Source: Candidatus Saccharimonadota bacterium (GTDB taxonomy: Bacteria > Patescibacteriota > Saccharimonadia > Saccharimonadales > Saccharimonadaceae). Taken from it: a stretch of DNA of 64,000 nt. The stretch spans positions 258,373 through 322,372 of the forward strand of contig DAIDKE010000001.1 of NCBI GenBank assembly GCA_027450165.1, written 5' to 3'. This document shows, piece after piece, positions 57,269 through 64,000 of the stretch. Under the pieces are notes generated by a model, which worked only from the letters and a program-made list of their open reading frames with translations, searched no databases and was not told where the DNA came from. The number at the start of each line of letters is the position of its first letter. Position 1 is the stretch's first letter. Position numbers and translations under genes: made by a program.

Positions 57269-57302
57269 CGGGCGGCGGCGCTTTTTAGGGCGCCGCCGCC
57301 CG
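57269..57302. repeat. Cassette hairpin copy 3 (identical to copy 1)
   Basis: A 13-bp perfect stem, loop TTTTTAGG, identical over 34 bp to 56027-56060, located 9 nt beyond the stop codon of the 57312 gene. Confidence 0.9.
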
Positions 57303-57311
57303 GGTGAGGCT

Positions 57312-57869
57312 TCAGTAGATCGCTTGGCGCTGGTGCTCGATCCTGTGAGCCAGGTGCTCGACATCGATGCCAGCCGTCGCCAACTGCGCCATGCAGTCGT
57401 CGAAGGACCTGCCGGTCGTCTCTTTGTCAAGAAGGCTGGCGAAGTGGATTGCCTGGTTCTCGAGCGGGCTGCGCCGCTCGACGTCCAACGACACCTCGTC
57501 GTCCGACAGCATTACCAGCAGGTTGAACTTGCTGGCGGTCAGCTGCTCGTCGCACCTGATGAGCTTGCGGCAGGTGGGACCGGCCGACCTGTCCATCAGC
57601 ACGAATAGCATGCACTGCGACAAGTTGACGTTGTCGGAGCCGTACTGCGACCAGTCCCACTCCATCTCGATCAGGTTGCTGTACTGCTTGTAGAGCGGCA
57701 CGATGTACTCGGCCGCCAGCTGGCGCTCTTGCCGGATCTGCTTGATCCTTCGCAGGCGGTGCCTGGCCAGCGCCTTGACGACGACGACTATCAACCAGGT
57801 TAACCCCGACCCGGCGACCGTGATAGCCGCCACGCTAAGAGCCCAAAGCCCCCAGAAGTTCTGCACCAT
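57312..57869 (-). CDS. Cassette membrane protein C
   Basis: The 185-residue GC-rich protein has an N-terminal transmembrane helix (LSVAAITVAGSGLTWLIVVVV, residues about 11-31), then a basic RRIKQIRQERQLAAEYIVPLYKQY segment matching the motif of cassettes A and B, then a cytosolic domain of about 120 residues (LSQCMLFVLMDRSAG, KFNLLVMLSDDEVSLDVERR) with three Cys. AAGG lies just before the ATG. Promoter -10 TATAAT at 57953-57958 on the minus strand, with a leader of about 85 nt containing GCTTCACAAACATC. The 3' end is TGAAGCCTCACCCGGG. No family is recognised. Confidence 0.75.
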   Translation of the reverse strand: MVQNFWGLWALSVAAITVAGSGLTWLIVVVVKALARHRLRRIKQIRQERQLAAEYIVPLYKQYSNLIEMEWDWSQYGSDNVNLSQCMLFVLMDRSAGPTCRKLIRCDEQLTASKFNLLVMLSDDEVSLDVERRSPLENQAIHFASLLDKETTGRSFDDCMAQLATAGIDVEHLAHRIEHQRQAIY

Positions 57870-57952
57870 GCCCCCTTGGTTTAGGCGATGTTTGTGAAGC
57901 GTGCTCTCGTAAGGGGTAGGCGGTAGCCCGACTCAACCTCAGAGTGACGCTA

Positions 57953-57958
57953 ATTATA
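57953..57958 (-). promoter_or_regulatory. -10 box of cassette C
   Basis: TATAAT on the minus strand followed by TAGCGTCACTCTGAGGTT, nearly identical to the cassette A leader start. Confidence 0.65.
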
Positions 57959-58000
57959 CCACTTTTACCTCAATAAATCAAGTTAAAGCGCCTGAAGCCA

Positions 58001-58029
58001 TTGATTTAGCGCACACTTTTTGCTATACT
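58001..58029 (+). promoter_or_regulatory. RNase J promoter
   Basis: -35 TTGATT (58001-58006), 17-bp spacer, -10 TATACT (58024-58029). The leader is about 100 nt with SD AAAGGAG. Confidence 0.75.
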
Positions 58030-58134
58030 GAGAACAACTTGAGCCGAGGGAACTTCAGAATTGTGTCATTTACAGCCCTCACCTTGAACTAGATTTTATT
58101 AAAATTTTTATTAAACAAAGGAGCATAACAATTT

Positions 58135-60285
58135 ATGGGTCAACGACGACTCTCTACGCCGCAAGCTGACGATATGTCTAAGCAGCCGCGCAACCAGCAG
58201 CAACGGCCAAAATCAAATAACACCGTTTTAGCAAACACTCAAACCCGCCGCGGGGAAGTATTCCGCGCTCAGCGCCGCACCAGCGAGGGCGTTAACGCTC
58301 GTGCCAGCCAGCACATTATTAACGTGCCGGTTAACAAGTCGATTTACAACGGTTACGACGGCCATCAATTTAGCTTGGCTGAGCAGAAAAAACAGCCGGT
58401 CAATCGCGGCCCAAAGCTGCGTATTATTCCGATTGGTGGTGTCGGCGAAATGGGTATCGGCAAGAACATGACCGCCATCGAGTACGACAACGACATTATT
58501 ATTGTCGACATGGGCTTTTTGTTCCCAGGCGCCGACTATCCTGGCATTAACTACATCGTGCCAGACATTACTTATCTGGAAGAAAACAAGCACAAAATCC
58601 GCGGCCACGTCTTTACGCATGGTCACCTGGACCACATTGGTGCGTTCCGTCATCTTATCGACAAAATTCCAGCGCCGGTTTACGGTAGTAAATTTACCGT
58701 CGCTATGTTGCAGCGCACCATGGAAGAAGCAACTAGCGGTTTTGAGCCGGACTACCATATTCTGGACCCTGAAGCGCACGAGCGCGTTCAGGTTGGCGAT
58801 AGTTTTTCAGTTGAATTAGTCCGCGTTAACCACTCAATTCCAGACGCTACCGCCGCCGTTATTCGAACCCCAATGGGTGTCATTATCAGTAGTGGTGACT
58901 GGCGTTTTGAGGAGCGTCCAGTTGATGGCCGCAAGTTCGATATTGATCGTATGACCGAGATCGCTACCAAAGAAGGTGTCCTGGCGTTCCTAAACGAATC
59001 GACTAACTGTGAGTCTGAGGGCACGCACACCCACAGCGAGTTTGATATTCAGCAAAGCTTTGGCCAGGTGATGGATAAATATCCAAACGGCCGCATTATT
59101 ATTAGCTGTTTCTCGAGCCAGCTGCACCGCATGCAATTGATTCTCGACGAAGCCAAACTGCACGACCGCAAGGTGGCGTTTGCTGGCTTTAGCATGATTC
59201 AGAACCTCGAAGTCGCTCTACGTACCGGTATTATTAAGGTTCCGCGCGACGTCGTCGTCAAAATGGAAGACATCATTAAATTGCCTGATGGCAAAGTGAC
59301 GGTTGTTTGTACTGGTTCACAAGGTGAGTTTAGCGCCGTATTGAACCGCATGGCCACTGGCGCTCACAAATACATCAAGATCAAGAATTCCGACGTGATT
59401 GTTTTTGCTTCGAACCCAATTCCTGGTAACGAAAAGTACGTTGTCCGCACTGTCGACGGTTTGATGCGCGAAGGCAGTGACGTTATTCAAAACGGCAAAA
59501 CACACTTAACTGGCGTTGGCCCGCTGCACCTTTCGGGTCACGGTTATTACGACGACCACGTTAAGCTTATTCGGGCTCTAAATCCTAAATATTACATTCC
59601 GAACCACGGTGAGTTTCACATGCTGGTGCACAACGCCGAGCTAGCCGAAAAAGAAGGCGGTATTCCACGCAAGAATATCTTTGTCTGTGACCCAGGCGAT
59701 ATCGTTGAGATTACAGCCGACGGCGCTCGCAAGGCTGGTCGTGTTCAGGCTGGCGGCATTATGTATGACGACACCGGCGCCATCGTGTCGGAGGTTGTTC
59801 TAAAAGACCGCGTCCACATGGCTACTGAGGGTATGTTTGTGGTTGTGCTGACCGTTTCGCGCGGCAGTGGCCGCTTACTGACCAGCCCGGACATCGTTTC
59901 ACGCGGCTTCATTTACCTGCGCGATAGTGAAGAACTGATGGGCCTGATTCGTCAGTACCTCAAGCAAAAAGTTGCTCGCACCTTCAACGGCCGCAAAGTT
60001 GACCTCGACGTCGTCAAAAAAGAAATTAAAGATGAGATAACACACATTTTGTACGACCAAACGCGCCGTACGCCGATTGTTATACCGGTCATCAACGAAG
60101 TAGGGTCGGGCGGCAAACCGCAGAACAACGACCAGCCAGAAGCTAATCGCCAGTCCGGCGATGGTAATCGGACGCACTTCAACCGCAACCAGCAACCTCA
60201 GCCGAAGCAATTTCCACCGCGCCAGGTTCCCGACACTGAGGTCGCCGAACCACATCTGAACAAATTTGCTCAGCGCGATTACTAG
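58135..60285 (+). CDS. rnj: Ribonuclease J with N- and C-terminal disordered extensions
   Basis: A metallo-beta-lactamase/beta-CASP ribonuclease with endo- and 5'-3' exonuclease activity, a main RNA-decay enzyme. 716 residues. A disordered, Gln/Arg/Asn-rich N-terminus (about 1-90) is followed by the catalytic core IIPIGGVGEMGIGKNM, IVDMGFLFPG, FTHGHLDHIGAF (HxHxDH, residues about 162-167), the beta-CASP domain (FSSQLHRMQLI, CTGSQGEFSAVLNRMATG) and LSGHGYYDDH. The RNase J C-terminal domain (ILYDQTRRTPIVIPVI) is followed by a basic Asn/Gln-rich tail. SD AAAGGAG. It acts with PNPase and Orn, also in this window. Confidence 0.96.
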   Translation: MGQRRLSTPQADDMSKQPRNQQQRPKSNNTVLANTQTRRGEVFRAQRRTSEGVNARASQHIINVPVNKSIYNGYDGHQFSLAEQKKQPVNRGPKLRIIPIGGVGEMGIGKNMTAIEYDNDIIIVDMGFLFPGADYPGINYIVPDITYLEENKHKIRGHVFTHGHLDHIGAFRHLIDKIPAPVYGSKFTVAMLQRTMEEATSGFEPDYHILDPEAHERVQVGDSFSVELVRVNHSIPDATAAVIRTPMGVIISSGDWRFEERPVDGRKFDIDRMTEIATKEGVLAFLNESTNCESEGTHTHSEFDIQQSFGQVMDKYPNGRIIISCFSSQLHRMQLILDEAKLHDRKVAFAGFSMIQNLEVALRTGIIKVPRDVVVKMEDIIKLPDGKVTVVCTGSQGEFSAVLNRMATGAHKYIKIKNSDVIVFASNPIPGNEKYVVRTVDGLMREGSDVIQNGKTHLTGVGPLHLSGHGYYDDHVKLIRALNPKYYIPNHGEFHMLVHNAELAEKEGGIPRKNIFVCDPGDIVEITADGARKAGRVQAGGIMYDDTGAIVSEVVLKDRVHMATEGMFVVVLTVSRGSGRLLTSPDIVSRGFIYLRDSEELMGLIRQYLKQKVARTFNGRKVDLDVVKKEIKDEITHILYDQTRRTPIVIPVINEVGSGGKPQNNDQPEANRQSGDGNRTHFNRNQQPQPKQFPPRQVPDTEVAEPHLNKFAQRDY

Positions 60286-60301
60286 ACGCCACGCGCTCAG
60301 C

Positions 60302-60330
60302 TTGCAAAATGTTGTAATTTTTGTTATAAT
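60302..60330 (+). promoter_or_regulatory. ftsK promoter
   Basis: -35 TTGCAA (60302-60307), 17-bp spacer, -10 TATAAT (60325-60330). A second TATAAT (60349-60354) lies nearer the gene. Confidence 0.65.
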
Positions 60331-60366
60331 AACTCTGTTGTATAAGCGTATAATATAAAAATAGTT

Positions 60367-62631
60367 ATGGCAAAAAAGAAAAAATCAACTCGCAGCCGCA
60401 AAGCGCCAGTCAAGCAAGTTCCGCAACACAGCCTGCCAAGCGGTTTTTGGGCGCAAGTTGGCGCGCTGCTTTTGATCGCTTTTTCGCTAATTTTGGTTGT
60501 GTCGTGGTTCGGCGCCGGTGGGCCTGTCCTGAATTGGCTGAATAAGGCCACTTTAGGTGTCATTGGCTATGCGATATACGTCGTCCCGCTGCTATTTATT
60601 TATGTGGCGGTCGAGGTTTTTCGGGCCGAAGACAATCGTTTGCCGTTTGTTATGAAGTTCGCGACCGGCCTGTCGCTGCTATGGTTTTCGGGTCTATTCG
60701 GCCTACTGCACAACGCCGACGGCAGTTCGACCGGTGGTTACATTGGTGATTTGATCAACAGCGGCATGTTGCAGCTAGTCAACCGCGGTGTGGCGGCCTT
60801 CGTCTATATATTATTGGTCTTAATCACGGTTTTATTCATCGTTCGCGTCTCGCCAATTACGATTATTCGCAAACTATGGCAGCTGTCGCGTAGCAATACC
60901 GAGGAACAAGAGGCCAACGTTAAAGTTATGCGCAACGCCGCCGCCATTGATAGCACCGGCAAGCCAATTGCCGACTTTAAGCTGAACGCTGGTGTGCCAA
61001 CGCTCGATGCCAAAGATTCTAAGGACAAAGGTTCGCACCTATCGACCCTGCGCAACAGTATTGGGCGCGATAAGGCCGCCGAAGAGCAGAGTGCCTTGGT
61101 TACCGTTAGCGATCCGAACTGGCAGGCGCCAAGCGTCGATTTACTCGAGAAAAAGCAATCGCCAGCCGATGCTGGTGACGTTCAGCAAAACGCCCAGATT
61201 ATTAAAGATACCTTGGGTGAGTTTAATATCGATGTCGAAATGGAAGGCGCCAACATTGGTCCAAAGGTGACTCAATATACTTTGCGTCCACCTAGCGGTG
61301 TGAAATTGGGCCGCATCACGGCGCTTGAAACCAACCTGGCCCTGAACCTAGCGGCTTCAAGCCTACGTATTGAAGCGCCGATTCCTGGTCAAAAAGCCGT
61401 CGGTATTGAAGTGCCAAACCGCAAAGCGGCTGATGTTCGTTTGTACGGCGTTCTAACCAGCTCACAGTGGCACGGTGCGCACGATCCGCTCAGTTTTGCG
61501 ATTGGTAAAGACATTTCCGGCCAGGCCGTCGTGGGTGAGCTAAGCCGCATGCCGCACCTGTTGATCGCTGGTCAAACTGGCTCTGGTAAGTCGGTTATGA
61601 TTAACACCATGCTGGTGAGTTTGCTGTACCACAACAGTCCGAGCGACATGAAAGTGATTTTGGTCGACCCTAAGCAGGTCGAAATGGCGCCATACGAAGA
61701 TATTCCACACCTGTTAACACCAGTGATTACTGAACCGGAAAAGACTATTAGCGCGCTGAAGTGGGCTGTCAACGAGATGGAGCGCCGCTACCGTTTGCTA
61801 GCCGAGCATAAAGTTCGCGACATTCGCTCGTACAACCAAAAGATTGGTGCTGCTGGTCACAAGATTAGCGTGGCCGACGAAAGTGGTGCTGTTCAGCAGC
61901 ACGAAAACGGTGCCATGCCGTATATTGTGATTGTGATCGACGAGTTGGCTGACCTGATGATGGTGGCTGCCCGTGACGTCGAAGCCTTGATCGTCCGTTT
62001 GGCGCAGAAGGCGCGTGCCGTTGGTATTCACTTGGTCCTAGCGACCCAGCGTCCATCGGTTGACGTTATTACTGGTCTGATTAAGGCCAACATTCCGGCG
62101 CGTATCGCCTTTACGGTGGCCTCGCAGATTGACTCGCGCACCATTTTGGACCAAATTGGCGCCGAGAAACTGCTTGGTCAAGGTGATATGTTAATGTTAA
62201 CCGCCGATATGAATAAGCCAAAGCGTATCCAGGGTGCTTGGGTGACTGACCCCGAAGTGATGCGCATTACCGACCACTTGCGCATGCAGTCGCCGCCACA
62301 GTACAACGACGAAGTAGTTTCACAGCCGGTACAGCTGAATGGTAAGGGCGGTGTGGTGATGGACTTCGATAACGACAATGGTGGTGACTCGATGTATCGC
62401 GACGCCGTACAGGTCGTGGTTGATAGCGGCAAGGCTAGTGCGAGCTTGCTGCAAACTCGTTTACGCATCGGTTATGCCAGAGCGGCGCGCATTATTTCAC
62501 AGATGGAAGAGCAGGGTATTATCGGTCCAGCTGATGGTGCCCGGCCGCGTGAAGTGCTGATTTCGAGCGTCGACCAAGTCTTTGGCGGCGGCGAAGCCGA
62601 CGATACTCTGAACGACGAAGAATTAGTTTAA
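60367..62631 (+). CDS. ftsK: DNA translocase FtsK/SpoIIIE
   Basis: It pumps chromosome DNA through the closing septum. 754 residues: a basic N-terminus, four transmembrane helices (about residues 28-165, for example VGALLLIAFSLILVVSWFG and LLVLITVLFIVRVSP), a linker, the alpha/beta motor with FtsK core PPSGVKLGRITALE, Walker A GQTGSGKSVMINTM (about residue 402), VILVDPKQVEMAPYE, the Walker B region IVIVIDELADLMM and AIVRLAQKARAVGIHLVLATQRPS. The C-terminal gamma winged helix (ASLLQTRLRIGYARAARII) reads KOPS-type sites. The linker is short, as in SpoIIIE-type proteins. Confidence 0.97.
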   Translation: MAKKKKSTRSRKAPVKQVPQHSLPSGFWAQVGALLLIAFSLILVVSWFGAGGPVLNWLNKATLGVIGYAIYVVPLLFIYVAVEVFRAEDNRLPFVMKFATGLSLLWFSGLFGLLHNADGSSTGGYIGDLINSGMLQLVNRGVAAFVYILLVLITVLFIVRVSPITIIRKLWQLSRSNTEEQEANVKVMRNAAAIDSTGKPIADFKLNAGVPTLDAKDSKDKGSHLSTLRNSIGRDKAAEEQSALVTVSDPNWQAPSVDLLEKKQSPADAGDVQQNAQIIKDTLGEFNIDVEMEGANIGPKVTQYTLRPPSGVKLGRITALETNLALNLAASSLRIEAPIPGQKAVGIEVPNRKAADVRLYGVLTSSQWHGAHDPLSFAIGKDISGQAVVGELSRMPHLLIAGQTGSGKSVMINTMLVSLLYHNSPSDMKVILVDPKQVEMAPYEDIPHLLTPVITEPEKTISALKWAVNEMERRYRLLAEHKVRDIRSYNQKIGAAGHKISVADESGAVQQHENGAMPYIVIVIDELADLMMVAARDVEALIVRLAQKARAVGIHLVLATQRPSVDVITGLIKANIPARIAFTVASQIDSRTILDQIGAEKLLGQGDMLMLTADMNKPKRIQGAWVTDPEVMRITDHLRMQSPPQYNDEVVSQPVQLNGKGGVVMDFDNDNGGDSMYRDAVQVVVDSGKASASLLQTRLRIGYARAARIISQMEEQGIIGPADGARPREVLISSVDQVFGGGEADDTLNDEELV

Positions 62632-62651
62632 GTTTATTTTAAGAAAAACCC

Positions 62652-62680
62652 TTGCGTAAAGTGTAAAGATGCGCTATAAT
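62652..62680 (+). promoter_or_regulatory. rpsF operon promoter
   Basis: -35 TTGCGT (62652-62657), 17-bp spacer, -10 TATAAT (62675-62680). The start is expected near 62687. Confidence 0.8.
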
Positions 62681-62686
62681 TAGCTG

Positions 62687-62735
62687 CGTTATCAACTCAG
62701 CTTGCGGGCAGACCAATGCGCAAGCATCCATAACG
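62687..62735 (+). promoter_or_regulatory. Structured rpsF leader (candidate S6:S18 autoregulatory site)
   Basis: CGTTAT (62687-62692) pairs with ATAACG (62730-62735), and GCTTGCG (62700-62706) pairs with CGCAAGC (62719-62725), with an asymmetric internal loop and loop ggcagaccaat. Many bacteria regulate rpsF-ssb-rpsR operons by binding of the S6:S18 complex to such a leader. Confidence 0.5.
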
Positions 62736-62752
62736 GATTCCAAAGGAGGAAT

Positions 62753-63115
62753 ATGAAGGACTACGAACTAACCGTTCTGATCCACCCAGATCTCGAGGCC
62801 GACCTTGAGACGCCTCTCGCCAAGGTGCGTGACATTATCACGAGTGCTGGCGGTAAAATTACCAAAGAAGACAACTGGGGTAAGAAAAAACTAGCTTACC
62901 GCATCAAGAACCAGGACTTCGCAGTATATGTATACTTCGATCTAAGCCTGCCAGCTGATGCACCACTCAAGATCAGCAACACCTTTAACATCACCGACGA
63001 AGTCTTGCGCTACTTGCTAGTCAAGGTAGACGAGAAAGCTTTGCGCGCTCTAGAAGAGCAAGCTAAGCGCCAAGCGGCAGATGCAGATAAAGAAGAAACT
63101 AACGAAGAGGAATAG
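62753..63115 (+). CDS. rpsF: Ribosomal protein S6
   Basis: A 30S platform protein that binds 16S rRNA as a heterodimer with S18. 120 residues: MKDYELTVLIHPDLEADLE, the conserved WGKKKLAYRIKNQDFAVYVYFDL strand pair and EVLRYLLVKVDEKAL, with an acidic C-terminal tail (ADADKEETNEEE). SD AAAGGAGG. It is the first gene of rpsF-ssb-rpsR-efp; ssb starts 3 nt after its stop codon. Confidence 0.96.
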   Translation: MKDYELTVLIHPDLEADLETPLAKVRDIITSAGGKITKEDNWGKKKLAYRIKNQDFAVYVYFDLSLPADAPLKISNTFNITDEVLRYLLVKVDEKALRALEEQAKRQAADADKEETNEEE

Positions 63116-63118
63116 GAA

Positions 63119-63565
63119 ATGGCACGCAGTATCAATCAAGTTATTTTGCTCGGCCGTCTAACACGCGACCCTGAGCAGCGCTCAACCAGTAGTGGTAAAA
63201 CCATCGCAACCTTCAGTATCGCTGTCGATCGGGCAACTCAAGATGATACGGCGGACTTTTTCGAAATTACAGCTTGGGAAAAACTAGCTGAACTAGTTAT
63301 GCAGTACCTATCAAAAGGTCGCCGCGTGCTAGTCCAGGGCCGTTTGCGCCAAGACAGCTGGGACGACAAAGAAACCGGTAAAAAGCGCTCAAGCGTGGGC
63401 GTAACTGCTACCGACGTTACTTTCCTTGATGGCCCAAGCGACGGCGCTCGACCAAGCTCTAGTGCACCATCTGGCTCGAACTCCGGTTCAAGCAAGAAAA
63501 CCGAAGATGTCGTAATTGAAGACATCGACGACAAACCAATTGATTTAAGTGAAATTCCATTCTAG
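63119..63565 (+). CDS. ssb: Single-stranded DNA-binding protein
   Basis: It coats single-stranded DNA in replication and repair. 148 residues: an N-terminal OB fold (SINQVILLGRLTRDPEQRST, GKTIATFSIAVDR, ADFFEITAWEKLAELVMQYL, GRRVLVQGRL), a Ser/Gly-rich linker (PSSSAPSGSNSGSSKK) and an acidic tip DKPIDLSEIPF that matches the protein-interaction tail DDDIPF of SSB. It is encoded between the S6 and S18 genes, as in many bacteria. Confidence 0.97.
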   Translation: MARSINQVILLGRLTRDPEQRSTSSGKTIATFSIAVDRATQDDTADFFEITAWEKLAELVMQYLSKGRRVLVQGRLRQDSWDDKETGKKRSSVGVTATDVTFLDGPSDGARPSSSAPSGSNSGSSKKTEDVVIEDIDDKPIDLSEIPF

Positions 63566-63574
63566 GAGTAAATA

Positions 63575-63775
63575 ATGGCAAAACGATTTAAGAAAGACAC
63601 ACCACTGTATTTTGACTACAAAGACGTCAAAACTTTGCAGCGTTTCATCAACACCTACGGCCAAATTGAACCAGTCGGTAAGACCGGTCTTAGCGCCAAG
63701 CAGCAACGCCAACTAGCTGTTGCTATTAAGCGTGCTCGTCATCTTGCATTACTACCATTTGTCGCACAGGGTTAA
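63575..63775 (+). CDS. rpsR: Ribosomal protein S18
   Basis: The 30S partner of S6. The 66-residue protein has [47 protein letters not shown] and a short end VAQG. It lacks the Cys-containing N-terminal motif of zinc-binding (C+) S18 forms, so it is a C- type. SD TAGGAG lies before the ATG. It is the third gene of the operon. Confidence 0.96.
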   Translation: MAKRFKKDTPLYFDYKDVKTLQRFINTYGQIEPVGKTGLSAKQQRQLAVAIKRARHLALLPFVAQG

Positions 63776-63781
63776 TAGGCC

Positions 63782-64000
63782 ATGGCTTATTCGCCGACAG
63801 ATCTGAAAAAAGGCGTTGTCGTCCAACTGGACGGCAAACCTTACCGTGTCGTTGACTATGCCCAAAAGGTAATGGGCCGCGGCGGCAGCATTGTGAACGT
63901 CAAACTGAAGAACCTGATTGACGGTTCGGTTATTCCGAAGACTTTTAAGGGTCAGGACAAAATTGATCCAGCCGAAGTAACCAATCAGACCGTGCAGTAT
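63782..64000 (+). CDS. efp: Elongation factor P (3' end beyond window)
   Basis: EF-P rescues ribosomes stalled on polyproline. The visible 73 residues (MAYSPTDLKKGVVVQLDGKP...) cover domain I and the start of domain II (VNVKLKNLIDGSVIPKTF). The tip of the functional loop reads MGRGGS, with Arg33 at the position of the modified residue (Lys34 in E. coli, Arg32 in Pseudomonas). The Arg type is the form rhamnosylated by EarP in some bacteria; whether this one is modified cannot be seen. The gene starts 7 nt after rpsR and runs off the window. Confidence 0.95.
   Translation, partial: MAYSPTDLKKGVVVQLDGKPYRVVDYAQKVMGRGGSIVNVKLKNLIDGSVIPKTFKGQDKIDPAEVTNQTVQY

Noticed and set aside
56111-57693. Several frames of 77-115 residues on both strands within the cassettes
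   Set aside because: They are shadows of the GC-rich cassette genes; the chosen frames have SDs, membrane helices and the shared motif.
1-64000. CRISPR array, insertion sequence, prophage or rRNA operon
   Set aside because: No regularly spaced repeats, cas genes, transposase, integrase, phage structural genes or rRNA sequence was seen.

Overview
The window looks like a compact, streamlined bacterial chromosome of roughly 50% GC. It is most likely from the Patescibacteria/CPR radiation, probably Candidatus Saccharibacteria (TM7). This placement is my inference from gene content, very short intergenic gaps, overlapping genes, many Patescibacteria-style small membrane proteins and the rpsF-ssb-rpsR-efp order; no marker phylogeny was run. 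TGA is a normal stop (nrdA, polA and others end on it), which argues against the UGA=Gly code of Gracilibacteria/Absconditabacteria.

Layout. 1-6.4 kb: FemAB-like transferase (cut by the window edge), a large composite palindrome, tsaD, a big secreted SGNH hydrolase and a MurE-like ligase without the usual N-terminal domain. 6.5-12.8 kb: a GC-rich orphan gene, CIRCE-controlled groES-groEL, a sugar-phosphate isomerase and a MacB/FtsX-type ABC exporter. 12.9-14.3 kb: tRNA-Ser, a PadR/DUF1048 pair and an exported protein. 14.3-18.3 kb: ribonucleotide reductase locus with paired NrdR-like boxes, nrdA without its redox tail, a separate 59-codon gene ending CEGCQ, and a Phe-radical-site NrdB. 18.3-21.4 kb: two pilin-like proteins, one with two lectin/FGE-type domains. 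21.5-29.6 kb: zwf, pyrG, argS, mscL, orn, capA and small genes. 29.7-42 kb: dnaG-rpoD, polA, dut, mutM, holA, rpsT, a DHH-like protein and truB. 42-47.7 kb: an orphan VirB6/TrbL-like membrane protein, a GC-rich membrane-protein gene, rpsO and an ABC-2 exporter. 47.7-52 kb: pnp, an FHA-domain protein and a DUF167 protein. 52-58 kb: an accessory region with a Cys-rich/KTSC-like cluster, a candidate short RNA, a Panacea antitoxin-toxin-DUF2130 operon, a family-4 UDG and three tandem GC-rich membrane-protein cassettes. 58-64 kb: RNase J, FtsK and rpsF-ssb-rpsR-efp.

How it works together. Core genes are replication and repair (dnaG, polA, holA, ssb, mutM, UDG, dut, RNR), RNA turnover (pnp, rnj, orn), translation and envelope functions. 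Many genes have a -10 hexamer ending 6-7 nt before the start codon and no Shine-Dalgarno, implying leaderless mRNAs, while operon-internal genes carry good SD sequences. Several normally metal-binding proteins have lost ligands: DnaG zinc finger, UDG Fe-S cluster, and the last MutM cysteine.

Most interesting candidates: (i) the tandem membrane-protein cassettes at 56.0-58.0 kb, with conserved leaders and a conserved hairpin loop on variable stems; (ii) the three-gene Panacea/toxin/DUF2130 operon at 53.1-55.4 kb; (iii) the NrdA redox tail encoded as its own gene; (iv) the double three-way-junction palindrome at 896-1165.
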